NCBI RefSeq assembly: GCF_963674565.1
Contig: NZ_OY771430.1
Span: forward strand, 744,001-808,000
DNA length: 64,000 nt
DNA from: an uncultured Carboxylicivirga sp.
GTDB lineage: Bacteria; Bacteroidota; Bacteroidia; Bacteroidales; Marinilabiliaceae
Reading direction: 5' to 3'
Part shown: positions 21,223-30,164 of the stretch, piece by piece
Layout of the letters: every line of letters starts with the position of its first letter
Numbering within the stretch: position 1 is the stretch's first letter
Program-made: the position numbers and the translations under genes
Notes under the pieces: model-generated
Database searches by the model: none
What the model was told of the DNA's origin: nothing
Seen by the model: only the letters and a program-made list of their open reading frames with translations

Positions 21223-22404
21223 ATGAAAAAGAAACATTTGCAACGACTCGATCTTATTTTTAAGAACGAACATGATATAGAAGATATTCTAACCAAAACA
21301 TTCAAAAAAAGCAATGAGGAGCTTGTTAACGATTTGATTAGTTCAGGTTTAAAAGGCCGTGGTGGTGCCGGATTTCCTACGGGATTAAAATGGAAGCTGG
21401 CTTCAGAAGAAGAGTCTGATTCTAAATACATTATTTGTAATGCCGATGAGGGTGAACCCGGAACTTTTAAAGATCGTGAGATACTATCAAGAGTACCACA
21501 TAAAGTATTAACAGGAATGGCTGTTTGTGCCCGTATAATCGGTGCCAAACAAGGATTTATTTATTTACGGGGAGAATATGTCTTTCTGAAACCTCAATTA
21601 ATGGAGATAATTAAAGAATTTCATCTTTTATTGGATAAACTCAAACTGGATTTCAGGGTTGAGATTTTCTTGGGAAGTGGAGCATATATATGTGGTGAGG
21701 AAAGTGCCTTATTTGAAAGTATGGAAGGTAAGCGCGGAGAACCACGGAACAAACCTCCTTTTCCAACACAACATGGCTATAAGAGTAAACCAACGGTAAT
21801 AAATAATGTAGAAACACTGGCTCATACCTATTCGATTTTCAAATATGGTGCGGATAAATTTAAAGATCTGGGAGTTCAGGATTCACGTGGGTCAAAAGTA
21901 TTTTCAGTATCCGGAGATACTCCTATCCCTGGAATTTATGAATTGGAATTTGGTATGTCGTTGCAAAAATTTGTTGAAGATTTTGGTGATGGTGATGCCA
22001 AAGCTGTTCAGGTTGGTGGTGCTTCCGGTTTCTGTGTGCCACGCAAAAAGTTTGACAAAACAGTTATAGGATATCAGGGTAAACTAAGAGGAACTTCTTT
22101 ACCAACGGGAGGCTCCATGATGATTTTCAATTCGTCGCGTTCGATGTATAATGTGCTGCACAATTACCTTGATTTCTTTGTGGAAGAATCATGTGGGCAA
22201 TGCACACCCTGCAGGGTTGGAACTCAACAATTGTTATTAGGTATTGAAGCTGTGAAAAAAGGAGAACAACCGTCTTCTTATCTTGAAAAGTTAATGGAAC
22301 TGGCAGAAGCAATGAGGATAACCGCTAAATGTGGTTTAGGGCAGTCAGTTGCTAATTCTTTCTCTTCAATTGTTGAGAACTTCAAAGAAGAAATGATCTA
22401 CTAA
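21223..22404 (+). CDS. Short NuoF/HydB-like NADH-binding flavoprotein
   Basis: 393 residues. Glycine-rich NADH/FMN site GRGGAGFPTGLKW (45-57), CNADEGEPGTFKDR (72-85), AYICGEESAL, an SLBB region, and the [4Fe-4S] site Cys324, 327, 330 and 370. It lacks both the N-terminal thioredoxin-like [2Fe-2S] domain and the C-terminal 2[4Fe-4S] ferredoxin domain found in the 597-residue HydB at 32269. It therefore has fewer electron exits than a bifurcating HydB. Likely role is NAD(H) exchange for the adjacent HydA. Confidence 0.88.
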   Translation: MKKKHLQRLDLIFKNEHDIEDILTKTFKKSNEELVNDLISSGLKGRGGAGFPTGLKWKLASEEESDSKYIICNADEGEPGTFKDREILSRVPHKVLTGMAVCARIIGAKQGFIYLRGEYVFLKPQLMEIIKEFHLLLDKLKLDFRVEIFLGSGAYICGEESALFESMEGKRGEPRNKPPFPTQHGYKSKPTVINNVETLAHTYSIFKYGADKFKDLGVQDSRGSKVFSVSGDTPIPGIYELEFGMSLQKFVEDFGDGDAKAVQVGGASGFCVPRKKFDKTVIGYQGKLRGTSLPTGGSMMIFNSSRSMYNVLHNYLDFFVEESCGQCTPCRVGTQQLLLGIEAVKKGEQPSSYLEKLMELAEAMRITAKCGLGQSVANSFSSIVENFKEEMIY

Positions 22405-22421
22405 CCCTTAAATCGAAAATC

Positions 22422-24212
22422 ATGTCAGATAAGATTAATCTACGAATTGATAATATCGCCGTAAGTGTTGAAGAAGGTACAACTATTCTGGAGGCTGCAC
22501 GAAAGGTAAATATCAGAATTCCTACTTTATGTCATCACGAGGATTTATGTGTTGCCGGAAATTGCAGGGTTTGTATGGTTGAACAGACTGGAGCAGATAG
22601 ATTATTGCCCTCATGTGCAATGCCTGTTTCAGAAGGTATGGAGATACAAACTAACAGCTTGAAAGTAAGAAGTGCCCGCAGACAAATTATTGAATTGTTG
22701 GTAAGTGAGCACAGAGCCGATTGTACCAGATGTTATAAAAACGGTAAGTGCGAATTACAGGAGCTCTCTTCAGAATATATTATTGGTGAAAACGGTTTTA
22801 TTGATTTGGTTCCTTTGAAGGTAATGACCATCGATAATTTTTCACCATCGATCATAAAGGACGATAGTAAATGTATACGTTGTCAGCGTTGTGTAAGAAC
22901 CTGTGATCAACTGCAAAATATTGGTGCCTTAACAGTGGCTTACAAAGGAAAAAATATGAAGATTTCGTCTTTCTATGAAAAGCCAATGTATGAAGTTGTT
23001 TGCACCAATTGTGGTCAGTGTGTGAATCGTTGCCCAACAGGTGCCTTAACCGAGAAGACCTACGTTGAGCAGGTGTGGACGGCTATCAACAATGATAAAA
23101 AGCATGTGGTTGTTCAGACAGCCCCTGCGGTACGTATTGCTTTGGGTGAGGCATTGGGTATGCCAGCCGGTGAGATTGTTACCGGTAAAATGGTTTCCGC
23201 CTTGCGTCGGTTAGGCTTTGATTCTGTTTTGGATACTGATTTTACAGCTGACTTAACCATTATTGAAGAAGGTAATGAATTGTTGCAACGATTGAAAAAA
23301 GTGCTGGTTGATGGCGATACTTCAGTTAAGATCCCAATGACAACTTCCTGCTCTCCAGGATGGGTCAAGTTCATTGAACATACTTTTCCTGAATATCTAG
23401 AAAATGTGTCCACAGCCAAATCACCTCAGCAAATGTTTGGTGCATTGGCTAAAACCTTCTACGCCAAAAAAGTTGATGTTGAACCGGAGAATATGGTAAG
23501 TGTATCCATTATGCCATGTACAGCAAAGAAATATGAGGCTGACCGTCCGGAGATGCGAAGCAGCGGGTATAAAGATGTTGATTTTGTATTAACCACCCGT
23601 GAGTTGGCTTTAATGATAAAGCAGGCCGGCATTGATTTTGCTTCTTTACCCGAAGATGAATACGATAGTTTTATGGGCGAATCTTCAGGTGCTGCAGTAA
23701 TCTTTGGCGCCACTGGAGGAGTTATGGAAGCTGCTTTGCGTACTGCTTATGAAGTAGTAACAGGACGCGAGGTTCCGTTTGATAATTTGAATATTACTCC
23801 TGTAAGAGGCATGGATAGTATAAAAGAAGCCAGTGTTAAAATTGAAAATCCTTTACCTGAGTGGAGTTTTCTGGACGGTGTTGAGCTGAAAACATGCGTA
23901 GCACATGGACTTAGCAATGCCAAGCAAGTTATGGAGGCTGTTAAGTCTGGCAAAGCTGATTATCATTTTATTGAAATTATGGCATGTCCGGGTGGATGTT
24001 TAGGAGGTGGTGGCCAACCTATTCCTACCTCGCCAGCCATCAGAGAAAAGCGCAGTAAGGCTATTTACAAAGAAGATAGCTTGAAACCGATCAGAAAATC
24101 GCATGAAAATCCTGAGATAGCGAAAATCTATGATGAGTTTTTGAAGGAACCATTAGGCAAGAAGTCACATCAGTTATTACACACTCATTATACGGAAAGA
24201 AACAGATACTAA
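22422..24212 (+). CDS. hydA: [FeFe]-hydrogenase catalytic subunit HydA (first copy)
   Basis: 596 residues. N-terminal [2Fe-2S] (Cys37, 48, 51, 65), a His/Cys [4Fe-4S] site (His97, Cys101, 104, 110), two [4Fe-4S] sites (Cys151-161 and 194-204), then the H-cluster domain. L1 reads TSCSPGW (Cys310-Ser311) where the second copy has TSCCPGW; L2 is MPCTAKKYE (Cys366); L3 is EIMACPGGCLGGGG (Cys522, Cys526). It should catalyse H2 oxidation or proton reduction. The L1 variant is discussed under findings. A terminator follows. Confidence 0.93.
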   Translation: MSDKINLRIDNIAVSVEEGTTILEAARKVNIRIPTLCHHEDLCVAGNCRVCMVEQTGADRLLPSCAMPVSEGMEIQTNSLKVRSARRQIIELLVSEHRADCTRCYKNGKCELQELSSEYIIGENGFIDLVPLKVMTIDNFSPSIIKDDSKCIRCQRCVRTCDQLQNIGALTVAYKGKNMKISSFYEKPMYEVVCTNCGQCVNRCPTGALTEKTYVEQVWTAINNDKKHVVVQTAPAVRIALGEALGMPAGEIVTGKMVSALRRLGFDSVLDTDFTADLTIIEEGNELLQRLKKVLVDGDTSVKIPMTTSCSPGWVKFIEHTFPEYLENVSTAKSPQQMFGALAKTFYAKKVDVEPENMVSVSIMPCTAKKYEADRPEMRSSGYKDVDFVLTTRELALMIKQAGIDFASLPEDEYDSFMGESSGAAVIFGATGGVMEAALRTAYEVVTGREVPFDNLNITPVRGMDSIKEASVKIENPLPEWSFLDGVELKTCVAHGLSNAKQVMEAVKSGKADYHFIEIMACPGGCLGGGGQPIPTSPAIREKRSKAIYKEDSLKPIRKSHENPEIAKIYDEFLKEPLGKKSHQLLHTHYTERNRY

Positions 24213-24233
24213 TTACCTCGGTCGTTTCAAAAA

Positions 24234-24259
24234 TGTAATTGCTTCGGCTTGCAATTACA
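24234..24259 (+). other. Hairpin after the first hydA
   Basis: Perfect 9-bp arms TGTAATTGC (24234-24242) and GCAATTACA (24251-24259) with a TTCGGCTT loop. It lies just ahead of a true terminator and may stabilise the transcript end. Confidence 0.55.
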
Positions 24260-24263
24260 ACTA

Positions 24264-24288
24264 AACCGGGACGAGTTCCCGGTTTTTT
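24264..24288 (+). terminator. Intrinsic terminator of the first hydrogenase operon
   Basis: AACCGGGA (24264-24271) pairs with TCCCGGTT (24277-24284), 5-nt loop, T6 at 24283-24288. It separates the catalytic set from the sensor genes; the following 158 nt are AT-rich and probably hold the next promoter, though I cannot place one. Confidence 0.85.
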
Positions 24289-24446
24289 ATGACTTCTTTT
24301 TTAATAGCTTAATATTGAGTATTATAGCTTATCTTGATTAGTCAACTTATTATTTAGTATTGATATAAATTACCGTTTTAAAGGAATCAGCAATTATAAT
24401 TACGGATAAATTTATATAATTTAATATTTAAATATTATGCTGAGTC

Positions 24447-24707
24447 ATGGATAACAAAGTTGAAATTACCATTTGTTTAGGGAGTTCCTGTTTCTCAAGA
24501 GGAAATAAGGAAGTACTTCAAGTGATTAAAAACTTTATTGCCGAACACCATTTGGAAGCAAAAGTTTTTTTTCATGGTGACTTATGCGGAGGAAGATGTG
24601 AAGAGGGGCCTGTATTAAAGATTGATAATACATTGTATAAGAAGGTTAGTGTTGATAATGTATATGAAATCTTACGTAGCTTTTTTGATATTAATGATAA
24701 TGTCTAG
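24447..24707 (+). CDS. Small thioredoxin-like [2Fe-2S] ferredoxin
   Basis: 86 residues, essentially only the [2Fe-2S] domain of NuoE/HydC proteins: ICLGSSCFSRG (Cys10, Cys15) and GDLCGGRCEEGP (Cys47, Cys51). It lacks the N-terminal helical part. Twelve nucleotides downstream is the PAS-containing sensor-type hydrogenase, so it probably exchanges electrons with that protein. Confidence 0.82.
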   Translation: MDNKVEITICLGSSCFSRGNKEVLQVIKNFIAEHHLEAKVFFHGDLCGGRCEEGPVLKIDNTLYKKVSVDNVYEILRSFFDINDNV

Positions 24708-24719
24708 AATATAGAATCT

Positions 24720-26579
24720 ATGGCTCAACTTATTGTTGCTGATAAGGATAAGTGTAATCTGAGTTATACATGTGTTCGGGTTTGTCCGTCAAAGGCAATT
24801 AAAATAGCCGACCGGCATGCGCAGATATTACCCGATCGTTGTATTGGTTGCGGACATTGTGTTACAATGTGTTCGCAAGAAGCCATCAGTTATCGCGATG
24901 AACAGACCATTGTGCAGGAATTACTGGCTTCAAAAATGAAAGTGGCAGCCATATGTGATTCTGCCATATCAGGTGAATTCAATGATGTAACTGATTACAG
25001 AAAATTTGTGGCAATGATTCGTGCCCTTGGGTTTGATTTTGTAACAGAAATGTCGTTTGCAGTTGATTTGATTGCTTACCGTTACAAAGATTTAGTTGAT
25101 AACTTTCAGGGAAAACATTTTATATCATCCAAATGTCCGGCTACAGTTAAATATATTGAACGACATGAGCCGGAACTTGTGGAGAATCTCGCAGGTATTG
25201 TTCCTCCTTATGTTGCAATGAGTAAAGTTGTTCATCAACGTTATGGAGCGGATACCAAAATAGTTTATATCACAGCATGTACTGCTGCTAAAGATGATAC
25301 CAAGCGGTTTCATGGTAGTGATGGTAGTATAGAATCGGTCCTTACATTTGTTGAATTAAGGAAATTATTCAAGAAAAAAAGAATCACAGAGAATACTGTT
25401 GAATACAGTGAATTTGATCCTCCTCTTGGAAGAAAAGGAGGTCTTTTCCCAATCTCGCACGGATTATTCCAGGCTGTTGATATCAATCAGGGTTTGCTTG
25501 AGGGAAATATCCTAATTACCGAAGGAAGAACCAACTTTTTACAATCCATTAAGGAATTTAAAGAAGAGAAGGATATGCATCAGCACCTTGATCTTTTCTA
25601 TTGCAGGGGATGTATTATGGCACCTGGAATGACACCCGGAGGTAAAAAATTTACGCGTCGTTCGCAAGTGATTGAATATGTTGATAAAAGGATGAAAGCC
25701 ATAGATGTCTATCAATGGCGACTTGATATTGAGGAATTTAAAACATTGGATCTGAGTCGATCATTTAAATCCGTTGACTTGCGTCTTTCTCATCCAAGTG
25801 AGGAGGATATTGATCGTGTTTTGATTGAAATGGGTAAAGGAAAACGTGAAGATCAATTGGGATGTGGAGCCTGCGGCTATCCTTCCTGTCGAGAGTTTGC
25901 CGTAGCTCACCTGCAAGGTTTAACTAATTTTGAACAATGTTATACTTATTCTATAAAATCGCTTAGAAGCTATGTTAAAAAGCTAAATGCTTCCAACGAA
26001 AAATATAAACAATCACAAGATGCCTTATTGAAAAGTGAGGAGAAGGCCAGGTATGAGGAACGATCGGCCAAAGAGGCTGCAGAAACTACAACGGCAATGC
26101 TTAATAAATTAAGAGCCGGCGTGGTAATGGTTGATGCTAATCTAAAGGTGGTGGAGGCAAACCGTCGATTTATAGAGATGTTGGGGGAAGATGCCAGAGA
26201 AATTTCGATGTTGATCCCAGGTTTGAAAGGCGCTGAATTGAGTAAATTAATTGATTTTCATCGGGTATTTACAACTGTATTACAGTCCGGTCAGGATGTG
26301 TTGGACAGAGATGTAACATATGGCAATTCCATTCTGAATGTTTCAGTATTTACCATCAAGAAAAACGAAGTGGTTGGTGGCATCATCCGTGATTTGGTAA
26401 CTCCTGAAGTTCGAAAAGAGGAAGTTATTAAACGGGCCCGTGATGTAATCAAAGAAAACCTGCAAACCGTTCAGCAAATAGCCTTTCTACTCGGTGAGAG
26501 TGCCTCAAAAACAGAAAAAACGCTTAATAGTATCATAGAAGCACAGCAGTTGGGAGAATCCAATGAATCAGGAAAATAA
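24720..26579 (+). CDS. Sensor-type [FeFe]-hydrogenase with Fes and PAS domains (HydS-like)
   Basis: 619 residues. Two N-terminal [4Fe-4S] motifs; the first (Cys12, 18, 22) has Ser15 where the second Cys is expected, the second (Cys41, 44, 47, 51) is complete. H-cluster-type domain about 70-335 with Cys139 (SSKCPAT), Cys187 (TACTAAK) and Cys295/298 (YCRGC). A Fes domain follows (Cys382, 385, 390, 407), then a coiled coil (about 411-460) and a PAS domain (about 455-560). All four cluster ligands are kept but the proton-relay Cys is Lys138. This matches group C sensory hydrogenases. It overlaps the phosphatase gene by 17 nt. Confidence 0.88.
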   Translation: MAQLIVADKDKCNLSYTCVRVCPSKAIKIADRHAQILPDRCIGCGHCVTMCSQEAISYRDEQTIVQELLASKMKVAAICDSAISGEFNDVTDYRKFVAMIRALGFDFVTEMSFAVDLIAYRYKDLVDNFQGKHFISSKCPATVKYIERHEPELVENLAGIVPPYVAMSKVVHQRYGADTKIVYITACTAAKDDTKRFHGSDGSIESVLTFVELRKLFKKKRITENTVEYSEFDPPLGRKGGLFPISHGLFQAVDINQGLLEGNILITEGRTNFLQSIKEFKEEKDMHQHLDLFYCRGCIMAPGMTPGGKKFTRRSQVIEYVDKRMKAIDVYQWRLDIEEFKTLDLSRSFKSVDLRLSHPSEEDIDRVLIEMGKGKREDQLGCGACGYPSCREFAVAHLQGLTNFEQCYTYSIKSLRSYVKKLNASNEKYKQSQDALLKSEEKARYEERSAKEAAETTTAMLNKLRAGVVMVDANLKVVEANRRFIEMLGEDAREISMLIPGLKGAELSKLIDFHRVFTTVLQSGQDVLDRDVTYGNSILNVSVFTIKKNEVVGGIIRDLVTPEVRKEEVIKRARDVIKENLQTVQQIAFLLGESASKTEKTLNSIIEAQQLGESNESGK

Positions 26580-27753
26580 ATTCTACATCGATATTGAATG
26601 CCGGCAGAATAACCATGTTGGTGAGCTTATTTGCGGCGATGTCTTTCTTTCAAAACGTATTAAAGAAGAAGGAAGAACTATAGCTGTATTATCTGATGGA
26701 ATGGGTAGTGGGGTTAAAGCTAATGTATTGGCAACATTAACCGCTTCGATGGCGCTGAATTTTACGGTTGAACATCGCGAGGTGCGAAGAACTGCAGAAA
26801 TAATTATGAATACTCTGCCGGTTTGTAGTGTTCGAAAGGTGAGTTACAGCACATTTACCATTATTGATATTGAAGATGATGGCACAACTACTATTGTGGA
26901 GTATGATAATCCAACATGTACCATCACCCGGGGAGCTGAAATTTACGATGCAAAATGGGATTACATTGAGCTGGAAGGCGAACAGAATAGAGGTAAGAAA
27001 ATACGTATCTGTCGTTTTATTGCCAGACGTGAAGATCGGATCTTTTTTTGGTCTGATGGCATAATGCAGTCGGGTATGGGTACAAAGGCATTTCCATTTG
27101 GCTGGGGAGAAGATGGTATGCGCGACTATGTAAAAAGTTTGGTTAGATATACTCCATTCGCATCATCGGGTAAGTTGGCGCAAAAGGTTCTGAATATGGC
27201 ACTTCTACATGATGGAGATAAGCCCAAGGATGATTCCTCATGCGGGGTTATTTATTTCAGAGAACCGAGAAAATTATTATTGGTTACCGGGCCTCCGTAT
27301 GAAGACAGTAAAGACTTTCAGTTTGCATTAAAGGTGCAGCATTTCAAGGGTAAAAAAATAATAGCAGGTGGCACCACGGCAGAAGTGGTTTCAAGGGAAC
27401 TGGCACTGAAGTTTGATGCAGGTCTGGAATCAGACGACCCAGATTTGCCACCTATCTCATTTATGCAGGAAATAAACCTGGTGACGGAAGGTATTCTTAC
27501 GCTTGGTAAGGTGGCACGCTTACTTGAACAATATAATATGGATACCAGGCTGGGAAAAGGCCCGGCAGATCAGATTATAAAAATGCTTTTCGAGAGTGAT
27601 AAAATACACATTATCAATGGTACAAGAATAAATGTGGCGCATCAGGATCCGAATCTTCCGGTTGAGCTGGAAATAAGAAGAACGGTTGTTAAACGCATTG
27701 TCAGATTACTGGAAGAAAAGTTTCTGAAAGATGTAGATGTCGAGTATATATAA
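26563..27753 (+). CDS. SpoIIE-type PP2C serine phosphatase
   Basis: 396 residues. The N-terminal half is a SpoIIE/PP2C domain with CGDVFLSKRI, LSDGMGSGVKANV (metal-binding Asp) and IFFWSDGIMQSG, ending near DGDKPKDDSSCGVIYF. The C-terminal 150 residues (from about LLLVTGPPYEDSKDF) are shared by phosphatases near sensory hydrogenases but have no assigned function. It overlaps the PAS hydrogenase gene by 17 nt, implying translational coupling and a shared signalling path. Likely substrate is a phosphorylated partner made by one of the HATPase proteins downstream. Confidence 0.85.
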   Translation: MNQENKFYIDIECRQNNHVGELICGDVFLSKRIKEEGRTIAVLSDGMGSGVKANVLATLTASMALNFTVEHREVRRTAEIIMNTLPVCSVRKVSYSTFTIIDIEDDGTTTIVEYDNPTCTITRGAEIYDAKWDYIELEGEQNRGKKIRICRFIARREDRIFFWSDGIMQSGMGTKAFPFGWGEDGMRDYVKSLVRYTPFASSGKLAQKVLNMALLHDGDKPKDDSSCGVIYFREPRKLLLVTGPPYEDSKDFQFALKVQHFKGKKIIAGGTTAEVVSRELALKFDAGLESDDPDLPPISFMQEINLVTEGILTLGKVARLLEQYNMDTRLGKGPADQIIKMLFESDKIHIINGTRINVAHQDPNLPVELEIRRTVVKRIVRLLEEKFLKDVDVEYI

Positions 27754-28002
27754 TTGACGAAAATCATGATCTTATGATTCCTTACAAAATGGAATTACTG
27801 AATGTTCTATTCTTATATTTTATAAGTGGTTACGCTGTTTTTATAACTTGATTATTGAACATTAATTTAGATTTGATATGTATTATAGAAAATCAAGATC
27901 TTCATTTTTTTTTTTCATATTATTAGTATTCATTTGTTAAAGAATCATGAAAAATTTCTTTAATCGAGAAGCTTGATTCTGAATACTAAAGGCTGATCCA
28001 AA

Positions 28003-28347
28003 ATGAAAATAAAAGAGATTGCAGAAATATTAGAGGCAAAGGTGGTTTGCGGAGAGGACGACATCGAAAGAGATATACGATGTGGCTTTGCCAGTGACCT
28101 GATGAGTGACGTATTAACATTAGACTCAGAAAACCTGGCCCTGATTACGGGCTTAGCCAATATGCAGGTGATCAGAACAGCCGAAATGGCCGATGTGAAC
28201 TGTATTGTTTTTGTACGCGATAAGCATGTGAGCAACGAAATGATTGAGGTTGCCAAAGAAAATGATATGGTACTTCTCGAGTGCAAATATTCAATGTTCA
28301 ACACAATAGGTAAATTGTTCCAGGCAGGTTTAACTCCTGTTTACTGA
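28003..28347 (+). CDS. DRTGG-domain protein (first)
   Basis: 114 residues, a single DRTGG-like domain: MKIKEIAEILEAKVVCGEDD, then CGFASDLMSDVLTLDSENLA and a strand-rich second half. DRTGG domains are poorly understood and occur in phosphotransacetylase-type and CBS-containing proteins, probably as ligand-binding modules. It is a paralogue of the protein at 30151 (compare ASDLMSDVL and TSDLLSDVM). It begins a tightly packed operon; the next gene is 9 nt away. Confidence 0.78.
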   Translation: MKIKEIAEILEAKVVCGEDDIERDIRCGFASDLMSDVLTLDSENLALITGLANMQVIRTAEMADVNCIVFVRDKHVSNEMIEVAKENDMVLLECKYSMFNTIGKLFQAGLTPVY

Positions 28348-28356
28348 TTTATAGAT

Positions 28357-28773
28357 ATGGAGTTTAATTACGAAGTAGAGGGAGGAAATTTCGCAAAGGC
28401 GGGTTATGCAGCAAGTAGTGTAAAAAAGGTGCTGAAGGAACTTAATGTTGATCCGAAAATTATAAAGCGCGTGGTTGTGGCATTATACGAAGGAGAAGTG
28501 AACGTTGTAGCGCATGCATACCGGGGCAATATTAAAGTTGACATTGATACCGAACGCATTTTTATTGAGATTAAAGATGAAGGACCTGGAATACCAGACA
28601 TAAATCTTGCCATGCAGGTGGGTTATTCAACAGCCTCGGCAATGGTACGCGAAATGGGATTTGGTGCAGGTATGGGACTTCCGAATATGAAACGAAATGC
28701 TGATAATTTAGATATTTCAAGTTCAGTAGGAAAAGGTACAGTAGTTGAATTAACAACTTACCTGGTTAAATGA
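28357..28773 (+). CDS. RsbW/SpoIIAB-like HATPase kinase
   Basis: 138 residues, a lone GHKL ATPase domain. N box EGEVNVVAHAYRG, G1 box IKDEGPGIPD and G2 box GFGAGMGLPNMKRNAD are present; no histidine-phosphorylation domain. This is the layout of anti-sigma factor serine kinases. With the SpoIIE phosphatase upstream it could form a phosphorylation switch, but no STAS-domain partner or sigma factor is encoded nearby. It overlaps the next gene by 4 nt (ATGA). Confidence 0.85.
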   Translation: MEFNYEVEGGNFAKAGYAASSVKKVLKELNVDPKIIKRVVVALYEGEVNVVAHAYRGNIKVDIDTERIFIEIKDEGPGIPDINLAMQVGYSTASAMVREMGFGAGMGLPNMKRNADNLDISSSVGKGTVVELTTYLVK

Positions 28774-30164
28774 AAAATTGTATGAGCGAACAGCAATTTT
28801 ATCATGCTTTAAAAGTAGACCGCGACAAATGCTTCGGGTGTGTTCATTGTATGAATGAATGCCCGACTGATGCAATCCGCATTCGTGATGGAATTGCTAC
28901 AATTCGAAAGGATTGGTGCATCGATTGCGGGGAGTGTATGAAAGCCTGTCCGGTTGATGCAATATATGTTGAGCAGGATGATTTTGATGATATCTTTCAT
29001 TACAAATACAGGATAGCCATCTTACCATCTGTTTTTATTGGTCAGTTTTCGAAAGTCATCAGTGTAGATGAAATTATAGAAATATTAAAAGGATTAGGTT
29101 TCACTCATATTGTGCCGGCTGAGGCTACCGTTGATGTAATTAATGAAGCAATGCTCGAGGCATATGATTCAGACGTTGAGAAACCTTTAATTAGCACTTT
29201 CTGTCCCTCAATTGTCCGGTTGATTCAGGTTCGTTTTCCAGGATTGGTTCATAATATTATGCCCATCAAACCACCTATTGACACTACTGCAATTTATTAC
29301 CGTAAGCTTTTAATTGATGAAGGAAAGAATCCGGAAGACATAGGTATATTTTACGTAACACCTTGTGCATCTAAAATTGCAACTGTTAAAGCTCCGGTTG
29401 GAGAGGACGAGTCTTTTGTGGATGGAGTCATTAACATGGATTTTTTATATAACAAGGTTTACCACATTTTAAAAAATCGAAATGTAGCCAGAGAAACTAA
29501 TGAGACTGATGCATTTGAATACATTAGTCCAAAGGCACTACGCTGGAGTCTTACAGAAGGTGAATCTTCCAGCATGCAAGGTCGTTGTCTGGCCATCGAT
29601 GAGATTCATAATGTTATTAAGTTTCTGAATAAGGTTGAGAATGATGAAATCATCAATGTTGATTTTATAGAATTAAGAGCTTGCGACCAGAGTTGTGCCG
29701 GAGGAGTACTGCTTAGCGAAAATCGTTTCCTAACGGTTGAGCGAATGAAAAAAAGGGCAGAAAACCTTGAAGACATGCAGGTTGAAACCAAGGAGATCAG
29801 CTTTGATCATCATCAATATATAAAAGAAAGATTATCCATTAAGCCAATAGAACCCCGTTCGATGATGGGCCTGGATAACGATATGGCCACTGCTATTAAG
29901 AAAATGGAACGCGTACGTCGTATCATGTGTTTTCTGCCTGGTATTGATTGTGGAGCATGTGGTTCGCCAAGTTGTGAAGGCTTGGCACGCGATATTGTAT
30001 TGAAGGATGCAAATCTTTCGAGCTGTGTGTTTATGCAGCGAATGATGGAAAAAAGTAAAAAACTGGATCCACAACATTCCATTCGAATCATTGAGAAAAC
30101 GTGGGGGAAAGATCGATTGGATAAGGATTGTTATAAAAAAGGAGCAAAAAATGAAGGTAACTGA
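28770..30164 (+). CDS. Sensor-type [FeFe]-hydrogenase without PAS domain
   Basis: 464 residues. Two complete N-terminal [4Fe-4S] motifs (CFGCVHCMNECP and CIDCGECMKACP), an H-cluster-type domain (about 80-325) with Cys145 (STFCPSI), Cys199 (TPCASK), Cys305 and Cys309 (RACDQSC), and a C-terminal Fes domain (DCGACGSPSCEG). The proton-relay position before Cys145 is Phe144 and the Trp of L1 is gone, so H2 turnover should be slow or absent. With the HATPase and DRTGG neighbours a sensory or electron-transfer role is more likely than catalysis. Overlaps genes on both sides. Confidence 0.83.
   Translation: MKNCMSEQQFYHALKVDRDKCFGCVHCMNECPTDAIRIRDGIATIRKDWCIDCGECMKACPVDAIYVEQDDFDDIFHYKYRIAILPSVFIGQFSKVISVDEIIEILKGLGFTHIVPAEATVDVINEAMLEAYDSDVEKPLISTFCPSIVRLIQVRFPGLVHNIMPIKPPIDTTAIYYRKLLIDEGKNPEDIGIFYVTPCASKIATVKAPVGEDESFVDGVINMDFLYNKVYHILKNRNVARETNETDAFEYISPKALRWSLTEGESSSMQGRCLAIDEIHNVIKFLNKVENDEIINVDFIELRACDQSCAGGVLLSENRFLTVERMKKRAENLEDMQVETKEISFDHHQYIKERLSIKPIEPRSMMGLDNDMATAIKKMERVRRIMCFLPGIDCGACGSPSCEGLARDIVLKDANLSSCVFMQRMMEKSKKLDPQHSIRIIEKTWGKDRLDKDCYKKGAKNEGN

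Noticed and set aside
24423..24436. Palindrome AATATTTAAATATT before the small ferredoxin gene
   Set aside because: Made only of A and T in an AT-rich gap; expected by chance.
27905..27915. Run of eleven T bases between the SpoIIE gene and the first DRTGG gene
   Set aside because: No stem precedes it, so it is not a terminator; could be a slippage tract but nothing shows phase variation.
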